Positions 45,421-55,572 are shown, counted from the stretch's first letter. The stretch is DNA of 64,000 nucleotides from Paenibacillus endoradicis (GCF_024721975.1 NZ_JANQBB010000003.1:744001-808000); one strand, 5' to 3'. Made by a program: numbers and translations. The notes: generated by a model from the sequence alone, not told the origin.

Positions 45421-45939
45421 TTGAAAAAACTTTTTACAGCGATCCTACTCATTTTAGTTACATTTATTTTTTGGACGGCATCGCATGCTGAAGCCTTGTC
45501 CTGTGCAATGCCACGTCCCGTTAAAGAGGAGATGGACCTTAGCAGCGTCGTTTTCAAAGGAAAAGCGGTCGAGATTAATAAGGACGGACTTACCGTGTTC
45601 CTGATCGATGAGGCATGGAAAGGCGTAGAGACCTCGCAACTTGAGATTTATCATAACGGGTGGGATCCTTTTGTTAAAAATACGGAATATTTGGTATTTG
45701 GAAGTGTTCAGGAAGGAAAACTTCGCATGAATTTGTGTGGTCGAACGGGACCTTGGGACATTGCAAGGGAAGCGGCGATGAAGGATTCAGGCTTCAAGTC
45801 TACTAAACCTGGATTATCAATGGAGTGGGATCAATCTCAACATCAGATGGGGTATGTCATTCCGGCGAGCATAGTAGTTGTTGCTGTTGTCCTTCTGTTA
45901 CTTTTCATGATTTTGATAAGAACCAAACGAAAGCGGTGA
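45421..45939 (+). CDS. Secreted, membrane-anchored protein with NTR/TIMP-like cysteines
   Basis: Signal peptide (LFTAILLILVTFIFWTASHAEA), an exterior domain of about 100 residues and a C-terminal membrane helix (IPASIVVVAVVLLLLFMILI) with basic stop-transfer tail. The domain starts at SCAMP, has SSVVFKGKAVEI and EYLVFGSV, and closes with NLCGRT, the layout of netrin/TIMP OB-fold domains. TTG start after GGAGGG. Role unknown. Confidence 0.6.
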   Translation: MKKLFTAILLILVTFIFWTASHAEALSCAMPRPVKEEMDLSSVVFKGKAVEINKDGLTVFLIDEAWKGVETSQLEIYHNGWDPFVKNTEYLVFGSVQEGKLRMNLCGRTGPWDIAREAAMKDSGFKSTKPGLSMEWDQSQHQMGYVIPASIVVVAVVLLLLFMILIRTKRKR

Positions 45940-46120
45940 CGTTTAAAAACCTTTCTTGATTTTGACAGACTGAATTTTATTTATCCACAATTAGATGTAG
46001 TAAGAGTCATAATGTCTTGAGCATTTTATCATGGTAATTTACGTGCTGAATTTGCTTCTTCCTATCTGGCTGTGTGGGGCTTATAATTGTTACTTTTAGA
46101 AAGCATAATATTGGAACATT

Positions 46121-46192
46121 ATGCTAGCGGAGAAGGATAGTTTAATGCCATCAATACAGCTTTTCTTTAATAATTGTCAGATTAGTTGAAGA
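46121..46192 (+). repeat. Degenerate intergenic repeat, copy 4
   Basis: Left end ATGCTAGCGGAGAAGGATAG, right end TAATTGTCAGATTAGTTGAAG. Confidence 0.5.
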
Positions 46193-46257
46193 AAAATCTG
46201 CTCCGTTTATGCTATAATCTAAATGGATTAATAATCATAAGATACTTTAAGAAGTGA

Positions 46258-47004
<747 letters not shown>

Positions 47005-47135
47005 GAGCATTAATAATTATGAAAGCACCTTAATTAAAAGGTGTATTCATAACGTTTAAAACAACTTGTACAAATAGAATTCATTATCAGTCTTTCCGAC
47101 TATAATGAAGGAATGTAATTTTTAACCTTTCAGAA

Positions 47136-47182
47136 TAAATCCCGACTTATCTCTTAAGATCATAGATAAGTCGGGATTTTTA
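47136..47182 (+). terminator. Terminator of map
   Basis: AAATCCCGACTTATC / GATAAGTCGGGATTT strong stem. Confidence 0.87.
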
Positions 47183-47375
47183 TGTATCAAAATACCCATA
47201 TCGATAGAAATACGCATTTTTCTGACGCTAGCCATTAAATAAAAACTATGCTATTGACGCAAAGTTGAAGGGGATGTTCTACGAATATCAAAGACCCTGC
47301 AGAATTGTGCACTAAATGTCGGGAAGGGAATTACCTTCTCTGCTATGCTTTGAGTAACGAGGGGAGGTGATAATC

Positions 47376-48248
47376 ATGGATATGCTTGCACAACTGAACA
47401 AATCTTTAAGCTATATTGAGGAGAGTCTTACTGATCGTGTGGACTATCAGGAGGCAGCAAAAATTGCTTGCTGTTCGGAATATCATTTAACACGGATGTT
47501 CTCATTCCTTGCAGGCATTACTTTATCAGAATACATCCGCCGAAGACGCCTAACTTTGGCAGCACTCGAGCTAAGCCATAGTGATATTAAGATCATCGAT
47601 GTTGCGATGAAATATGGATACACCTCGCCGGATTCCTTTACTAGGGCTTTCCAAAGCATGCATGGGATTACTCCCTCGGAAGCCCGGATCCATGGACAGT
47701 CCCTCAAAACCTTCCCGCGCATGACGTTTCAACTAACTATCAAAGGAGGAAGTGAAATGATCTACCGAATTGAAGACAAAGAGGCTTTTTTCATAGTGGG
47801 GATCAAAAAAAGAGTGCCAATAGTTTTTCAAGGAGTGAATCCAGAGATTGCATCGATGTTTGAAGGACTTACACCAGAAATAATTGATCAGATTAAGGGC
47901 TTTTCGAATGTTCAACCTTCAGGACTAATCAGTGCTTCTACGAATTTCAGTGAAGGGCGGATGGAGGAGAAAGGAGAGCTAGATCATTACATCGGGGCGG
48001 CCACAACGAATGAATCAAGAGATGGCTTCGTCCAGCTGGAGGTGTCAGCCTCTACATGGGCTGTATTTACGGCAGTAGGCCCTTTTCCAAGTGTACTTCA
48101 AGAAATCTGGGGACGAATTTATTCCGAATGGTTTCCGTCTTCGGAATATGAGTTAAGTGAAGGACCTGAAATACTCTGGAATGAGCACAAAGATGTAGCA
48201 TCGCCGCAATTTAAAAGCGAAATATGGATACCCATTAAAACGAAATAA
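47376..48248 (+). CDS. AraC-family regulator with GyrI-like effector domain
   Basis: The N-terminal HTH_18 (residues about 5-105: [50 protein letters not shown]) is fused to a C-terminal GyrI/BltR-like ligand domain from about residue 120 ([19 protein letters not shown] to EIWIPIKTK). This layout matches multidrug-sensing AraC regulators such as Rob/YdeE types. GGGGAGG precedes ATG 47376 (290 aa). Nearest possible target unknown. Confidence 0.87.
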   Translation: MDMLAQLNKSLSYIEESLTDRVDYQEAAKIACCSEYHLTRMFSFLAGITLSEYIRRRRLTLAALELSHSDIKIIDVAMKYGYTSPDSFTRAFQSMHGITPSEARIHGQSLKTFPRMTFQLTIKGGSEMIYRIEDKEAFFIVGIKKRVPIVFQGVNPEIASMFEGLTPEIIDQIKGFSNVQPSGLISASTNFSEGRMEEKGELDHYIGAATTNESRDGFVQLEVSASTWAVFTAVGPFPSVLQEIWGRIYSEWFPSSEYELSEGPEILWNEHKDVASPQFKSEIWIPIKTK

Positions 48249-48346
48249 GCAGCCGTTGTCGAAGTAACGGAACAGAATAGTTCCAATATGTGTTAATAAA
48301 AGCAACGATTTTGATTTAAATAACAGATATGAGATTATACGGGTTA

Positions 48347-48385
48347 TAAAAAATCCGGTGACCTTGAACAGGTCACCGGATTTTC
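48347..48385. terminator. Bidirectional terminator
   Basis: AAAATCCGGTGACC / GGTCACCGGATTTT perfect stem between converging genes. Confidence 0.85.
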
Positions 48386-48389
48386 CATA

Positions 48390-48791
48390 TTAGCTTTTCG
48401 GCATTTTGCTCTCATCCATGTACAGCAGGTTCCAGCGGTGACCGTCTAGGTCGGCAAATCCTGCGCCGTACATCCAGCCGTCAATTTCACTGGGCTTGCC
48501 AAAGATGCTTCCTCCGGCAAACTCTACTTTTTGAATAAAGGCTTCTACTTCTTCTCTGCTTTCAGCGCTAATGGAAAATATTACTTCTGCGCTATGGGTA
48601 GTATCTGCGGTTTTTGAACTTGTAAATTTCTCAAATGCTGCATCCGGGAACAGTAAAATCGTTGTTTGGCCTATGGCAAGCTTGGCTCTCTCGTTACCAA
48701 CGCTCACCGCATGGAATCCAATCTCATTGAAAAAGGCAGTTGACTTCTCTACATCTTTGACTGGCAGGTTAATCCAAATCTCCTGTGACAT
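48390..48791 (-). CDS. VOC-family (glyoxalase/bleomycin-resistance-like) protein
   Basis: 133 aa with paired beta-alpha-beta-beta-beta units: IWINLPVKDVEKSTAFFNEIGF, AKLAIGQTTILLF, and GADFADLDGHRWNLLYM-like end (AGFADLDGHRWNLLY). It belongs to the PhnB/YaeR-like lactoylglutathione-lyase relatives. Substrate unknown. GGAGGCTA precedes the ATG. Confidence 0.83.
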   Translation of the reverse strand: MSQEIWINLPVKDVEKSTAFFNEIGFHAVSVGNERAKLAIGQTTILLFPDAAFEKFTSSKTADTTHSAEVIFSISAESREEVEAFIQKVEFAGGSIFGKPSEIDGWMYGAGFADLDGHRWNLLYMDESKMPKS

Positions 48792-48901
48792 GGCTGTAGC
48801 CTCCTAGAATATATTTTAAACTATTCCTACTATACTCTACTTCTGGCAGCAGAAGCTAATCTTATAAAAGAAACCGCAATTTCTATCCAGAGTCATTAAA
48901 C

Positions 48902-49057
48902 GTGAAAACCATGGTATATAACCCGATTAGTAGGTATCCGTCATATATTGAACTTGAACCAATAAACTACCCATTAGCTATTGAACAAACAAATGGGATT
49001 TATACGACCAGAGTTCAAGAGATCTCCGAAATACTCTGCCGAATGAAAGAGGCTTAG
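48902..49057 (+). CDS. Possible 51-aa ORF, probably a gene remnant
   Basis: Frame VKTMVYNPISRYPSYIELE then NYPLAIEQTNGIYTTRVQE to KEA-stop. Composition looks coding but no ribosome site precedes the GTG. It may be the tail of a lost gene. Confidence 0.25.
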   Translation: MKTMVYNPISRYPSYIELEPINYPLAIEQTNGIYTTRVQEISEILCRMKEA

Positions 49058-49066
49058 GAAACATGA

Positions 49067-49143
49067 TTGCGCTAACGGGATACTATAGTGGAGGGGCTTG
49101 CAACTTGGAAACTCCTCTTTCCGTTGAATTAACGGGCAGGATA
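49067..49143 (+). repeat. Degenerate intergenic repeat, copy 5
   Basis: Left end GCTAACGGGATACTATAGTG, right end CCGTTGAATTAACGGGCAGG, with GAGGGGCTTGCAACTTGG in the middle. Confidence 0.6.
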
Positions 49144-49198
49144 CTTAAAAACTGCAATGAAAAATATGGTAATATATGTATATACTGGAGGTGATATA

Positions 49199-49528
49199 TT
49201 GGTAAATACTGTGAGTATCTTACTCGCTGCTATATTTTTAGCCTTGTTAATATTCGGACTTATACAATGTAGAAAACATTCCTTTACAGCAGGCTTTTAT
49301 TTCTTTCTCTTCTTAATTGTCCTTCAGATTTCACCTTATATTTATTCCCCTTTTATTAGTAAATACATTGATGATTCATTTACTAACGGAAATACTCCTA
49401 TGGGAATGACTATTGGAGAATTAGTAGCTTGGTTTACTCTACTTCCTAGCATTATAGAAGTTATTGCATTTATTTTTTTAGTTTTTGGATTATATCGAAT
49501 GTGGAAATCTAAGACCATCAAATCATGA
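49199..49528 (+). CDS. Small integral membrane protein, 109 aa
   Basis: Three membrane helices (VSILLAAIFLALLIFGLI, GFYFFLFLIVLQISPYIY, SIIEVIAFIFLVFGLYRMW). TTG at 49199 is preferred because GGAGGTG lies 7 bases upstream and inside a longer frame. Family not recognised. Confidence 0.55.
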   Translation: MVNTVSILLAAIFLALLIFGLIQCRKHSFTAGFYFFLFLIVLQISPYIYSPFISKYIDDSFTNGNTPMGMTIGELVAWFTLLPSIIEVIAFIFLVFGLYRMWKSKTIKS

Positions 49529-49542
49529 TCATCGTAGCTTAT

Positions 49543-49625
49543 TCTGCTAACAGAGAACTATAGTGGAGGGGCTTGAAACATGGGAGCACCACTTTTACAT
49601 TGAAGTAAGGGGCAGGTTAGTTTAA
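49543..49625 (+). repeat. Degenerate intergenic repeat, copy 6
   Basis: Left end GCTAACAGAGAACTATAGTG, right end CATTGAAGTAAGGGGCAGG; the middle GAGGGGCTTGAAACATGG matches copy 5. Confidence 0.6.
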
Positions 49626-49812
49626 TACGAGGAGCTGTTTATAATCAAATTGTAGTGTGAATAACACTATACTTTAAAGATATTGATAAGGACTTGATTA
49701 CTTAACTAATAGATTTGTATGCTTAATCATTGGTGGAAAGGAAATGGAATTGCCGCTCATATACATTCAAGTAACTATGTTTCTTGGATGTATATGAGCA
49801 ACAGAGAAAAGA

Positions 49813-50559
49813 TTAACCTAGAACTTCGAAATCATCGTGTAATCTCCGCAGCCTGTAAGCGTTCATGGCGAATTCGCGTAGCTCCTCAAGAATGGTATAA
49901 TTCGCCCAGGCACCTGCGACAGCCCCGATTCCTGGCACCATCTGCAGCATTTTCCGGAAATCAATGGCGTCGCGATACTCGATCTGAAATGTCTCCCAGT
50001 CCATATTTTTGGAGTATTCAGCTTCGGAGAGCCATTGTTCCTTTTCAACATGCCAATGCTTGATGGAATTCAACAACCTAACACGGTTTTCCGGCCCCGC
50101 AAACGTCATTTGAAAAACCTTAAGAATGAATACACGCTCAGCGAAATGTTTGGTGTCATAACCGTAAACATGCGCCAGTTCGAACAAAAATTTCATCTTG
50201 ATCGCAATTAAAGCTGGAAAGTCCACCACGCTAAACATAATACCGCCTGCTCCGGTTCCTGCGCCTTCGGCAACAGCGATTTTTTGGTACAAGGCAAACA
50301 ACTCTTTTGCTTCTTGATCGGCAAACTCCAGTTCCAAATTACGTTGCACCAGGCGGCTAGGCGTATATTCCGCTCCGAACAGTGCCGTACGCACGATCGA
50401 TCGTATGGTGGTGGTAATGATGATGTGCACCTTCGGGGGAATCAAATGATTAATTCGATTGCCGATTGTTTTCGATGTTTTTTCCAGCCATCCCGGCGGT
50501 TTGAACATTTTTTGTTCCCAGTTGGCAACTTCCCTCTGTACTTTATGTTCGTAATTCAT
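49813..50559 (-). CDS. EcsC family protein
   Basis: 248 aa with the EcsC-domain pattern: WEQKMFKPPGWLEKTSK, IPPKVHIIITTTIRSIVR, AGTGAGGIMFSVVDFPALIAIKMKFLFELAHVYGYD and MVPGIGAVAGAWANY. EcsC-like proteins are membrane-associated and of unknown activity. The ATG at 50559 is preferred since GGAGGAG overlaps the upstream TTG. Slightly higher G+C than the neighbours, fitting the accessory nature of the zone. Confidence 0.8.
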   Translation of the reverse strand: MNYEHKVQREVANWEQKMFKPPGWLEKTSKTIGNRINHLIPPKVHIIITTTIRSIVRTALFGAEYTPSRLVQRNLELEFADQEAKELFALYQKIAVAEGAGTGAGGIMFSVVDFPALIAIKMKFLFELAHVYGYDTKHFAERVFILKVFQMTFAGPENRVRLLNSIKHWHVEKEQWLSEAEYSKNMDWETFQIEYRDAIDFRKMLQMVPGIGAVAGAWANYTILEELREFAMNAYRLRRLHDDFEVLG

Positions 50560-50739
50560 GATCCATAGCTCCTCCAAAAGACTTGGCTATATTGTAACGA
50601 ATATTTCTGTGATTCGGAACAGACTGCAGGCAGGTAACGGACCTCGACTAAAGTCCAGCACTGCGTTGATGATAGATAAGATTGAAATGTTCGACTCAAA
50701 GACCGTTAAAGGCTTTTTGGGCGTAGTATCAAATATCAA

Positions 50740-50795
50740 GAGCTTGCAAAAGGGGAGCTCCCCTTTTCCATTGAAGTAATGGTATATTCAATCCA
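50740..50795 (+). repeat. Degenerate intergenic repeat, copy 7 (right end only)
   Basis: GAGCTCCCCTTTTCCATTGA followed by AGTAATGGTATATTCAA resembles the right end CATTGAAGTAACGGGCAG. Confidence 0.35.
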
Positions 50796-50886
50796 ATCGC
50801 TTAAGGATGAAATAGCACTATGGGAAATATTGAACTTGTATGGCTGTGTATCTAAAATTTGCTAATCATGATCAAGCTATCAGATG

Positions 50887-51699
50887 TTAGAGCTTTCTTG
50901 CTTTAATTACAAAAGTTACAGGAAGCATTTTTGCTTTTTTTGCAAAATCGCTGTTACTGTCCCGCGACTGCATAATCTCATCATCAGATTGCTCAATCAT
51001 TTGCTCAATTACAAATCCCGCTTTTGCTAACGCATTCACATAGGTTGATAGTTTACGGTCAGATAAGGTTAGCGTACTTTCGTCAAGAGAAACTGAATAC
51101 CAGGATTCATCGAAATAACATTTTTTGAAAACAAGCATATCATTTTCTGCAACAACACATTTATGTATAGGGTGAGACCAACTGAAAATAAATACGCCGT
51201 CTTTTTTTAGGTAAGAAGCAATTCGGCAAAAAGTACCCTCAAGGTCCGTTGTCCAGCCTATGGCATAAATCGAATAAACAAAGTCAAAATAATCCACTGG
51301 TAGGCCACATTCATCTTCCATGGGAGAACAGATCAAATTGGCAGAAAGACCGCTCACCGTCAAGTACTGCCTTGTCTTTTCGATTTGGTTCTCTGATAAA
51401 TCTATACCCCATAGTTCAGCTGCTTTGCGTTCCCCGTGATATTGCAAAGATTGTCCCCTACCACAGCCTATCTCCAGCATCTTTTTCCCTGAGACATCGC
51501 CAAAAAGTTGACATTGTTCTTCTGATACAAATGATCCATAAAAAGGAAGTGAGGTTGCTCCTAAAATATCATTTCCTTTTGTATCCCAAAATAAGCTATT
51601 TGTTTTATGAACAACATTTTTATCCTTATCGACCGATATGGCTACGCCAACCTCGCCAGCGCCTATAATGTTTGTTCTATATACAGAATTCTTGTCCAA
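50887..51699 (-). CDS. Class I SAM-dependent methyltransferase
   Basis: 270 aa. Motif I MLEIGCGRGQSLQYHG, GIDLSENQIEKTRQYL, FDFVYSIYAIGWTTDLEG and YLKKDGVFIFSWSHPIHKC mark a Methyltransf_11/25-type enzyme of the YcgJ kind. Start taken at TTG 51699 because GGGGAGGG lies just upstream; a longer frame begins with a hydrophobic stretch without a site. Substrate unknown. Confidence 0.82.
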   Translation of the reverse strand: MDKNSVYRTNIIGAGEVGVAISVDKDKNVVHKTNSLFWDTKGNDILGATSLPFYGSFVSEEQCQLFGDVSGKKMLEIGCGRGQSLQYHGERKAAELWGIDLSENQIEKTRQYLTVSGLSANLICSPMEDECGLPVDYFDFVYSIYAIGWTTDLEGTFCRIASYLKKDGVFIFSWSHPIHKCVVAENDMLVFKKCYFDESWYSVSLDESTLTLSDRKLSTYVNALAKAGFVIEQMIEQSDDEIMQSRDSNSDFAKKAKMLPVTFVIKARKL

Positions 51700-51847
51700 C
51701 CAGATACCCTCCCCAAATATAAATAATATGAGCCGAAACATATAACCCATTTACGCGTTATCCCGATAACACATATCAAACACGAACACTTTGTGGTATT
51801 AACTATAGAATAATTTACCATTTTCTTATGAACAAATCCACCTAAAA

Positions 51848-52066
51848 TCATCCATCCAGCGCCCGTTTGATCTCGTATTCATAACTGAACCATCCTGCTA
51901 CAATGGTTTCGGTCTGCAGCATAATATCATTAAAGTACACCTCTCCAGAGCAGTTTGTGATAACTAGACGGATTGTGATGGAGCGCAGTCTGCCATAACC
52001 CTTGGAAGAGGCGTACCATAGCACATGAGGAATTAGAAATGAGTAAAGGTGATATTTGCACCACGC
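51848..52066 (-). pseudogene. Gene 3' remnant, possibly phage-tail-associated
   Basis: Minus-strand frame without a start: AWCKYHLYSFLIPHVLWYA, GYGRLRSITIRLVITNCSG, EVYFNDIMLQTETIVAGWF and EIKRALDG-stop. The beta-rich reading and the ending resemble C-termini of phage-encoded structural proteins in Paenibacillus. Family not certain. Confidence 0.35.
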
Positions 52067-52067
52067 T

Positions 52068-52150
52068 CATTACGCTGACGGGAGAAGATAGCTCAATGCC
52101 ATCAAGAGAACCTTTTCTCATCTAAAGGGAAGGATAGTTTCAAAAGAGAC
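52068..52150 (+). repeat. Degenerate intergenic repeat, copy 8
   Basis: Left end CGCTGACGGGAGAAGATAG, CTCAATGCCATCAA as in copy 4, right end AAAGGGAAGGATAGTTTCAA. Confidence 0.5.
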
Positions 52151-52171
52151 TTTACTTTACTAGTACCTTAC

Positions 52172-52198
52172 TATACAATGTACTTAATTATACAATGT
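52172..52198 (+). promoter_or_regulatory. Direct repeat at the padR promoter
   Basis: TATACAATGT occurs at 52172-52181 and 52189-52198, 17 bases apart and just before the gene. It could be the autoregulatory operator; TATACA may also serve as a -10. Confidence 0.4.
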
Positions 52199-52212
52199 TT
52201 AAGGGAGATTCC

Positions 52213-52551
52213 ATGGAAATTGATAAAGAGATATTAAAGGGCCACATAGACACAATACTGCTCAGTCTTCTGAGGGAAAAACCGGTATATGGGTATGAGT
52301 TAGCAAGAACTGCGTTAGACCGTAGTGAAGGCGCTTTTGAGTTAAAAGAAGCAACGCTTTATTTATCTTTAAAGCGGTTGGAAAAGAATGAATTGGTTAC
52401 ATCGTTCTGGGGGGATTCAGATAGTGGTGGTGGCAGAAGGAAGTATTATGAGTTAACAGAGACAGGGAGATTACGCTTGAAGGAAAAAAAGGCGGAGTGG
52501 CTTTTTTTTAGAACGATAATAAATCAGTTTATGGAGGGAATTGAAGAATGA
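52213..52551 (+). CDS. PadR-family transcriptional regulator
   Basis: 112 aa winged helix: LKGHIDTILLSLLREKPVYGYELA, ELKEATLYLSLKRLEKNELV and GGGRRKYYELTETGRLRL, the PadR-s1 pattern. The ATG at 52213 follows GGGAG; the longer frame begins upstream of that site. Overlap ATGA with the next membrane protein gene is the classical PadR/DUF1700-type pair, in which the membrane protein is the co-regulated partner. Confidence 0.9.
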   Translation: MEIDKEILKGHIDTILLSLLREKPVYGYELARTALDRSEGAFELKEATLYLSLKRLEKNELVTSFWGDSDSGGGRRKYYELTETGRLRLKEKKAEWLFFRTIINQFMEGIEE

Positions 52552-53450
52552 GTAAACCTTCTCTAGAAGCTAACAATCAAAAGCTTATTCATAAGTATAT
52601 AGATAGGCTGTGCAATAAAATGAATGAGTCTCCCCAAGAAGTTAATGAATTTCGTGAAGAGATGATTAACAACCTTATGAGTAGCGTGAAATATTGGAAG
52701 TCAAAAGGCTTAGGTGAATCTGAAGCAGTTAGTAAAGCTTTGAACAGCTTTGGTGAACCACAAGAAATTGAAACAGAGTTGAAAACACTATACAGAATTA
52801 AGAAGGTGTTTTCAGGTAATATACTAAAAAGCTCAATCGCTATGTTATTTTTAGGAATAATCATAGTAGGATGGTTTTTGTACTGGAATGAACTCCGTCA
52901 TTATGATGTTGCAGATGAAGCTTTTGAAATTGTACTCCAGGAAGTAGGAACAGCAGAAAATCCAATCAGTGACACAATGATTAAAGAATTGGAGCAGTAC
53001 ATTAATAAAAGTACAAGTGTTTCAGGAGTTGTTCTACGTATACAAGAGGATACGGGCATAGCCCCTCAAGATTATCCTATACAATATAAGTATCCAGAAA
53101 ATCTAAAGTTGGATAAACTTAATAACATTCCTAACAATGAATACATCTTTACCTACATTGTTCCTAGTGGAACCAATATACTTATCCCAGGCACGAACAA
53201 AGCAATAAGTATTGATGTGGGCATACATTTGTTTAATGATACGACATTCATGATAGGTATTATTTTGTTGTTTGGATATTGGATATTATTTGCAGTTTGG
53301 GCAAGTATGAATGTTTACTATAAGGGTCATGGTAGAGCATTATTGGTAGTCTTATTTCTGCTACTAAATGTCGTTGGATACGCCCTTTATTTATTAGGGG
53401 TGAAATTAATTGGTGGTAGTACGGTAATTTGGAAGCATAGGCTAACATAA
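52548..53450 (+). CDS. Membrane protein with permease-prefix-like N-terminal domain
   Basis: 300 aa. The N-terminal 75 residues (IHKYIDRLCNKMNESPQE, VNEFREEMINNLMSS, SEAVSKALNSFGEPQEIE) match the helical 'permease prefix' / DUF1700 module that accompanies PadR. Then one helix (SIAMLFLGIIIVGWFLYW), an exterior stretch of about 110 residues, and two C-terminal helices (MIGIILLFGYWILFAVW, LVVLFLLLNVVGYALYLL). Co-transcribed with padR. Confidence 0.75.
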   Translation: MSKPSLEANNQKLIHKYIDRLCNKMNESPQEVNEFREEMINNLMSSVKYWKSKGLGESEAVSKALNSFGEPQEIETELKTLYRIKKVFSGNILKSSIAMLFLGIIIVGWFLYWNELRHYDVADEAFEIVLQEVGTAENPISDTMIKELEQYINKSTSVSGVVLRIQEDTGIAPQDYPIQYKYPENLKLDKLNNIPNNEYIFTYIVPSGTNILIPGTNKAISIDVGIHLFNDTTFMIGIILLFGYWILFAVWASMNVYYKGHGRALLVVLFLLLNVVGYALYLLGVKLIGGSTVIWKHRLT

Positions 53451-53505
53451 AACAGGAGCTAATAAGCCATAAAATTAGTATCTGAGTCGCTTGAAAATTA
53501 AAAAA

Positions 53506-53547
53506 TGAGCGACATAGACAATAAAAGTAATGTCTATGTCGCTCAAT
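53506..53547 (-). terminator. Terminator of acuC
   Basis: TGAGCGACATAGACA / TGTCTATGTCGCTCA perfect 15-bp stem. The T-run (TTTTTTAATTTT) lies on the minus-strand side, so it terminates acuA-acuC. Confidence 0.8.
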
Positions 53548-53580
53548 TGAAGAGTAATGAGCAACGAAGATTAAAGCAAT

Positions 53581-54762
53581 TCAAATATCTTGTATAACTA
53601 TCGCTGCTACTTGTCGATTACGCTCGCTTATTTCGGTGCGCCTTGGCATTGGTATAATCATATGAGGTTCATCTTGCCAGTATAAAGGTAATTCATCTGT
53701 TGCATAGCTACTCCAATAATTTCTCCATTTGTCAGGTAGCGGGAGTAGTTCGGGTTTCTTGAATTGTTCTACAAGTTCATGATCGCTCATTGCTAGCCAT
53801 ACATGCGACCATGCCCTTGGGACAACCCGCCATAAATCATAGCCACCGCCACCGATTGCTACCCACTTACCATTACAATATTGATGGGCAAATTGATGGA
53901 TGATATTAGGGATTTGCTCGTAAATACGCATCGAACAATGAAGATGCGAAAGCGGATCATATGCATGAGCATCACAGCCATGTTGGCTAACGATCAGATC
54001 AGGTTTATAATGTTCGATCACTTTAGTTAATGTAAGTTGAAAACATTCGAGCCATGAGTCATCTTCTGTGTAAGGATCAAGTGGCATATTGAAACAAGAG
54101 CCAAAACCATGATCAAGACCTTTCTCATAGTGATAACCTGTGCCTGGAAATAGAAATTTACCTGTTTCATGAATGGAATATGTACATACGTTGGGATCAG
54201 CGTAAAAACTGATCTGCACACCATCTCCATGATGAACATCGGTATCGATATAAAGAATTTTAACTTGATGCTGTTGCTGAATATGGCGAATAGCAATAAC
54301 TGCATCATTATATATACAAAAGCCTGCTGCCCGATTCTCAAAGGCGTGATGTAATCCACCGGCCAAATGGAAGGCGTGATCTGTCTCTCCCGTTATAACG
54401 GCTTCAAGCGCACTTACAGTGCCTGATACAATAGAACAGGAAGCATCATGCATCCCTTGAAAGTAAGGCGTGTCATCCCCATGTAGTCCATACTGCTCAG
54501 CGATATCAATCAGACTATTATTCGGCGAGTCGCTACTTAAACCTTTAATAACATTTATATACTCTTGACTATGAGCCAAGGACAGTAGATGTTCGACATC
54601 AGTTATTGCAGGTTGCTGTATCTGATCAGGTAGAAGAGCTCCGATACTTTCCAACAAACTTATCGTTAATTGATAGCGAATAGGGTGGAAAGGGTGATTA
54701 CTTTGAAATTGATAGGAATTAGCTAAAGTAGGATGAATGAAGACAGATTTTGACTTCAACAT
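53581..54762 (-). CDS. acuC: Acetoin utilization deacetylase AcuC
   Basis: Class I-like histone-deacetylase fold. Seen: HPFHPIRYQLTISLLE, HHAFENRAAGFCIYNDAVIAI, the zinc site YIDTDVHHGDGVQ, and LIVSQHGCDAHAYDPL. 393 aa. In Bacillus AcuC deacetylates and so activates acetyl-CoA synthetase AcsA, which lies divergently here. Follows acuA by about 40 bases; the acuB gene normally between them is absent. Confidence 0.92.
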   Translation of the reverse strand: MLKSKSVFIHPTLANSYQFQSNHPFHPIRYQLTISLLESIGALLPDQIQQPAITDVEHLLSLAHSQEYINVIKGLSSDSPNNSLIDIAEQYGLHGDDTPYFQGMHDASCSIVSGTVSALEAVITGETDHAFHLAGGLHHAFENRAAGFCIYNDAVIAIRHIQQQHQVKILYIDTDVHHGDGVQISFYADPNVCTYSIHETGKFLFPGTGYHYEKGLDHGFGSCFNMPLDPYTEDDSWLECFQLTLTKVIEHYKPDLIVSQHGCDAHAYDPLSHLHCSMRIYEQIPNIIHQFAHQYCNGKWVAIGGGGYDLWRVVPRAWSHVWLAMSDHELVEQFKKPELLPLPDKWRNYWSSYATDELPLYWQDEPHMIIPMPRRTEISERNRQVAAIVIQDI

Positions 54763-54801
54763 AATTACGATCCATTCCTTTCTGCATGCTAATCAGTTTA
54801 C

Positions 54802-55440
54802 TTAATACATGAAGCGACTGCGGAAACGAACACGATCAAATCTTTCAATCGAGGGAAGAGGTACCTCTGCTCCGATTTTGACCATTAAGCAATTCGCTGG
54901 GTGAGCACAGATTTCTTCATCATCAGTCGCATACCAAATCATATCGACGGTCTGCATTAACTTTTCCATCATCTTGCGATAATCCCACACATTTAACCCA
55001 CTGCCTTCCAAATCCCAATGCCAATAATATTCCGTCGTATAGACGATCATATTATCTAGCTGTTGTTCTGCGAAAGAAAGCTGAATCAAATCTTTGCCTA
55101 ATCCAAGTCCACGATAATTATCCGCCACTTCGATAGCTCCGAGCTCCACAAGATCAATCATTTTACCTTGAGACCAGCGTTCGTATTCGTCTGGATAATG
55201 AAACGTTACATAGCCGATAATATGCTGATCTATTGTAGCTGTAATGATTCGACCTTCTGGCAGAGAAGCAATTTCAATTAACGCTTCATGCTGTTCTAAT
55301 GGTCGCCTGAATGCATCAAGTGTTGCATCCATCGTCATGTCACGTAATTGTTCAGGAGGAATAGGTCCGGAGATTCTAATGTGTTTCTGTAAGGAAGGGA
55401 TATATTTCTCAACCAACTGAAAACGCTTTCTATGCTCCAT
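54802..55440 (-). CDS. acuA: Acetyltransferase AcuA (GNAT)
   Basis: Acetylates and inactivates AcsA in Bacillus. 212 aa, family length. GNAT core with acetyl-CoA loop EVADNYRGLGLGKDLIQLSF (R/QxxGxG/A form), preceded by IIGYVTFHYPDEYERW and DLVELGAIEV, and followed by YYWHWDLEGSGLNVWDYRKMM, which is specific to AcuA. A cre-like site overlaps its first codons, giving CcpA repression. Confidence 0.9.
   Translation of the reverse strand: MEHRKRFQLVEKYIPSLQKHIRISGPIPPEQLRDMTMDATLDAFRRPLEQHEALIEIASLPEGRIITATIDQHIIGYVTFHYPDEYERWSQGKMIDLVELGAIEVADNYRGLGLGKDLIQLSFAEQQLDNMIVYTTEYYWHWDLEGSGLNVWDYRKMMEKLMQTVDMIWYATDDEEICAHPANCLMVKIGAEVPLPSIERFDRVRFRSRFMY
55418..55431 (-). promoter_or_regulatory. cre-like site at the acuA start
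   Basis: TGAAAACGCTTTCT matches 13 of 14 positions of the CcpA box TGWAANCGNTNWCA. It lies in the first codons of acuA. Confidence 0.6.
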
Positions 55441-55558
55441 TATAGTTCCCCTTTTATATGAAAATAATTTTTATGTAATCAATAATTAGTGCACAGCATA
55501 ACTATATACTAATTATTGATAGATTGGAAATAGATAGTGCAAAGTAATATAAATATGA

Positions 55559-55564
55559 TATAAT
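55559..55564 (+). promoter_or_regulatory. Probable -10 of acsA
   Basis: TATAAT with a weak -35 region about 18 bases upstream, 58 bases before the start codon. The cre-like site begins 9 bases downstream. Confidence 0.5.
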
Positions 55565-55572
55565 AATTACCA

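Noticed and set aside
49719..50063. 114-aa plus-strand frame
   Set aside because: Mostly antisense to the EcsC-family gene, whose motifs are convincing.
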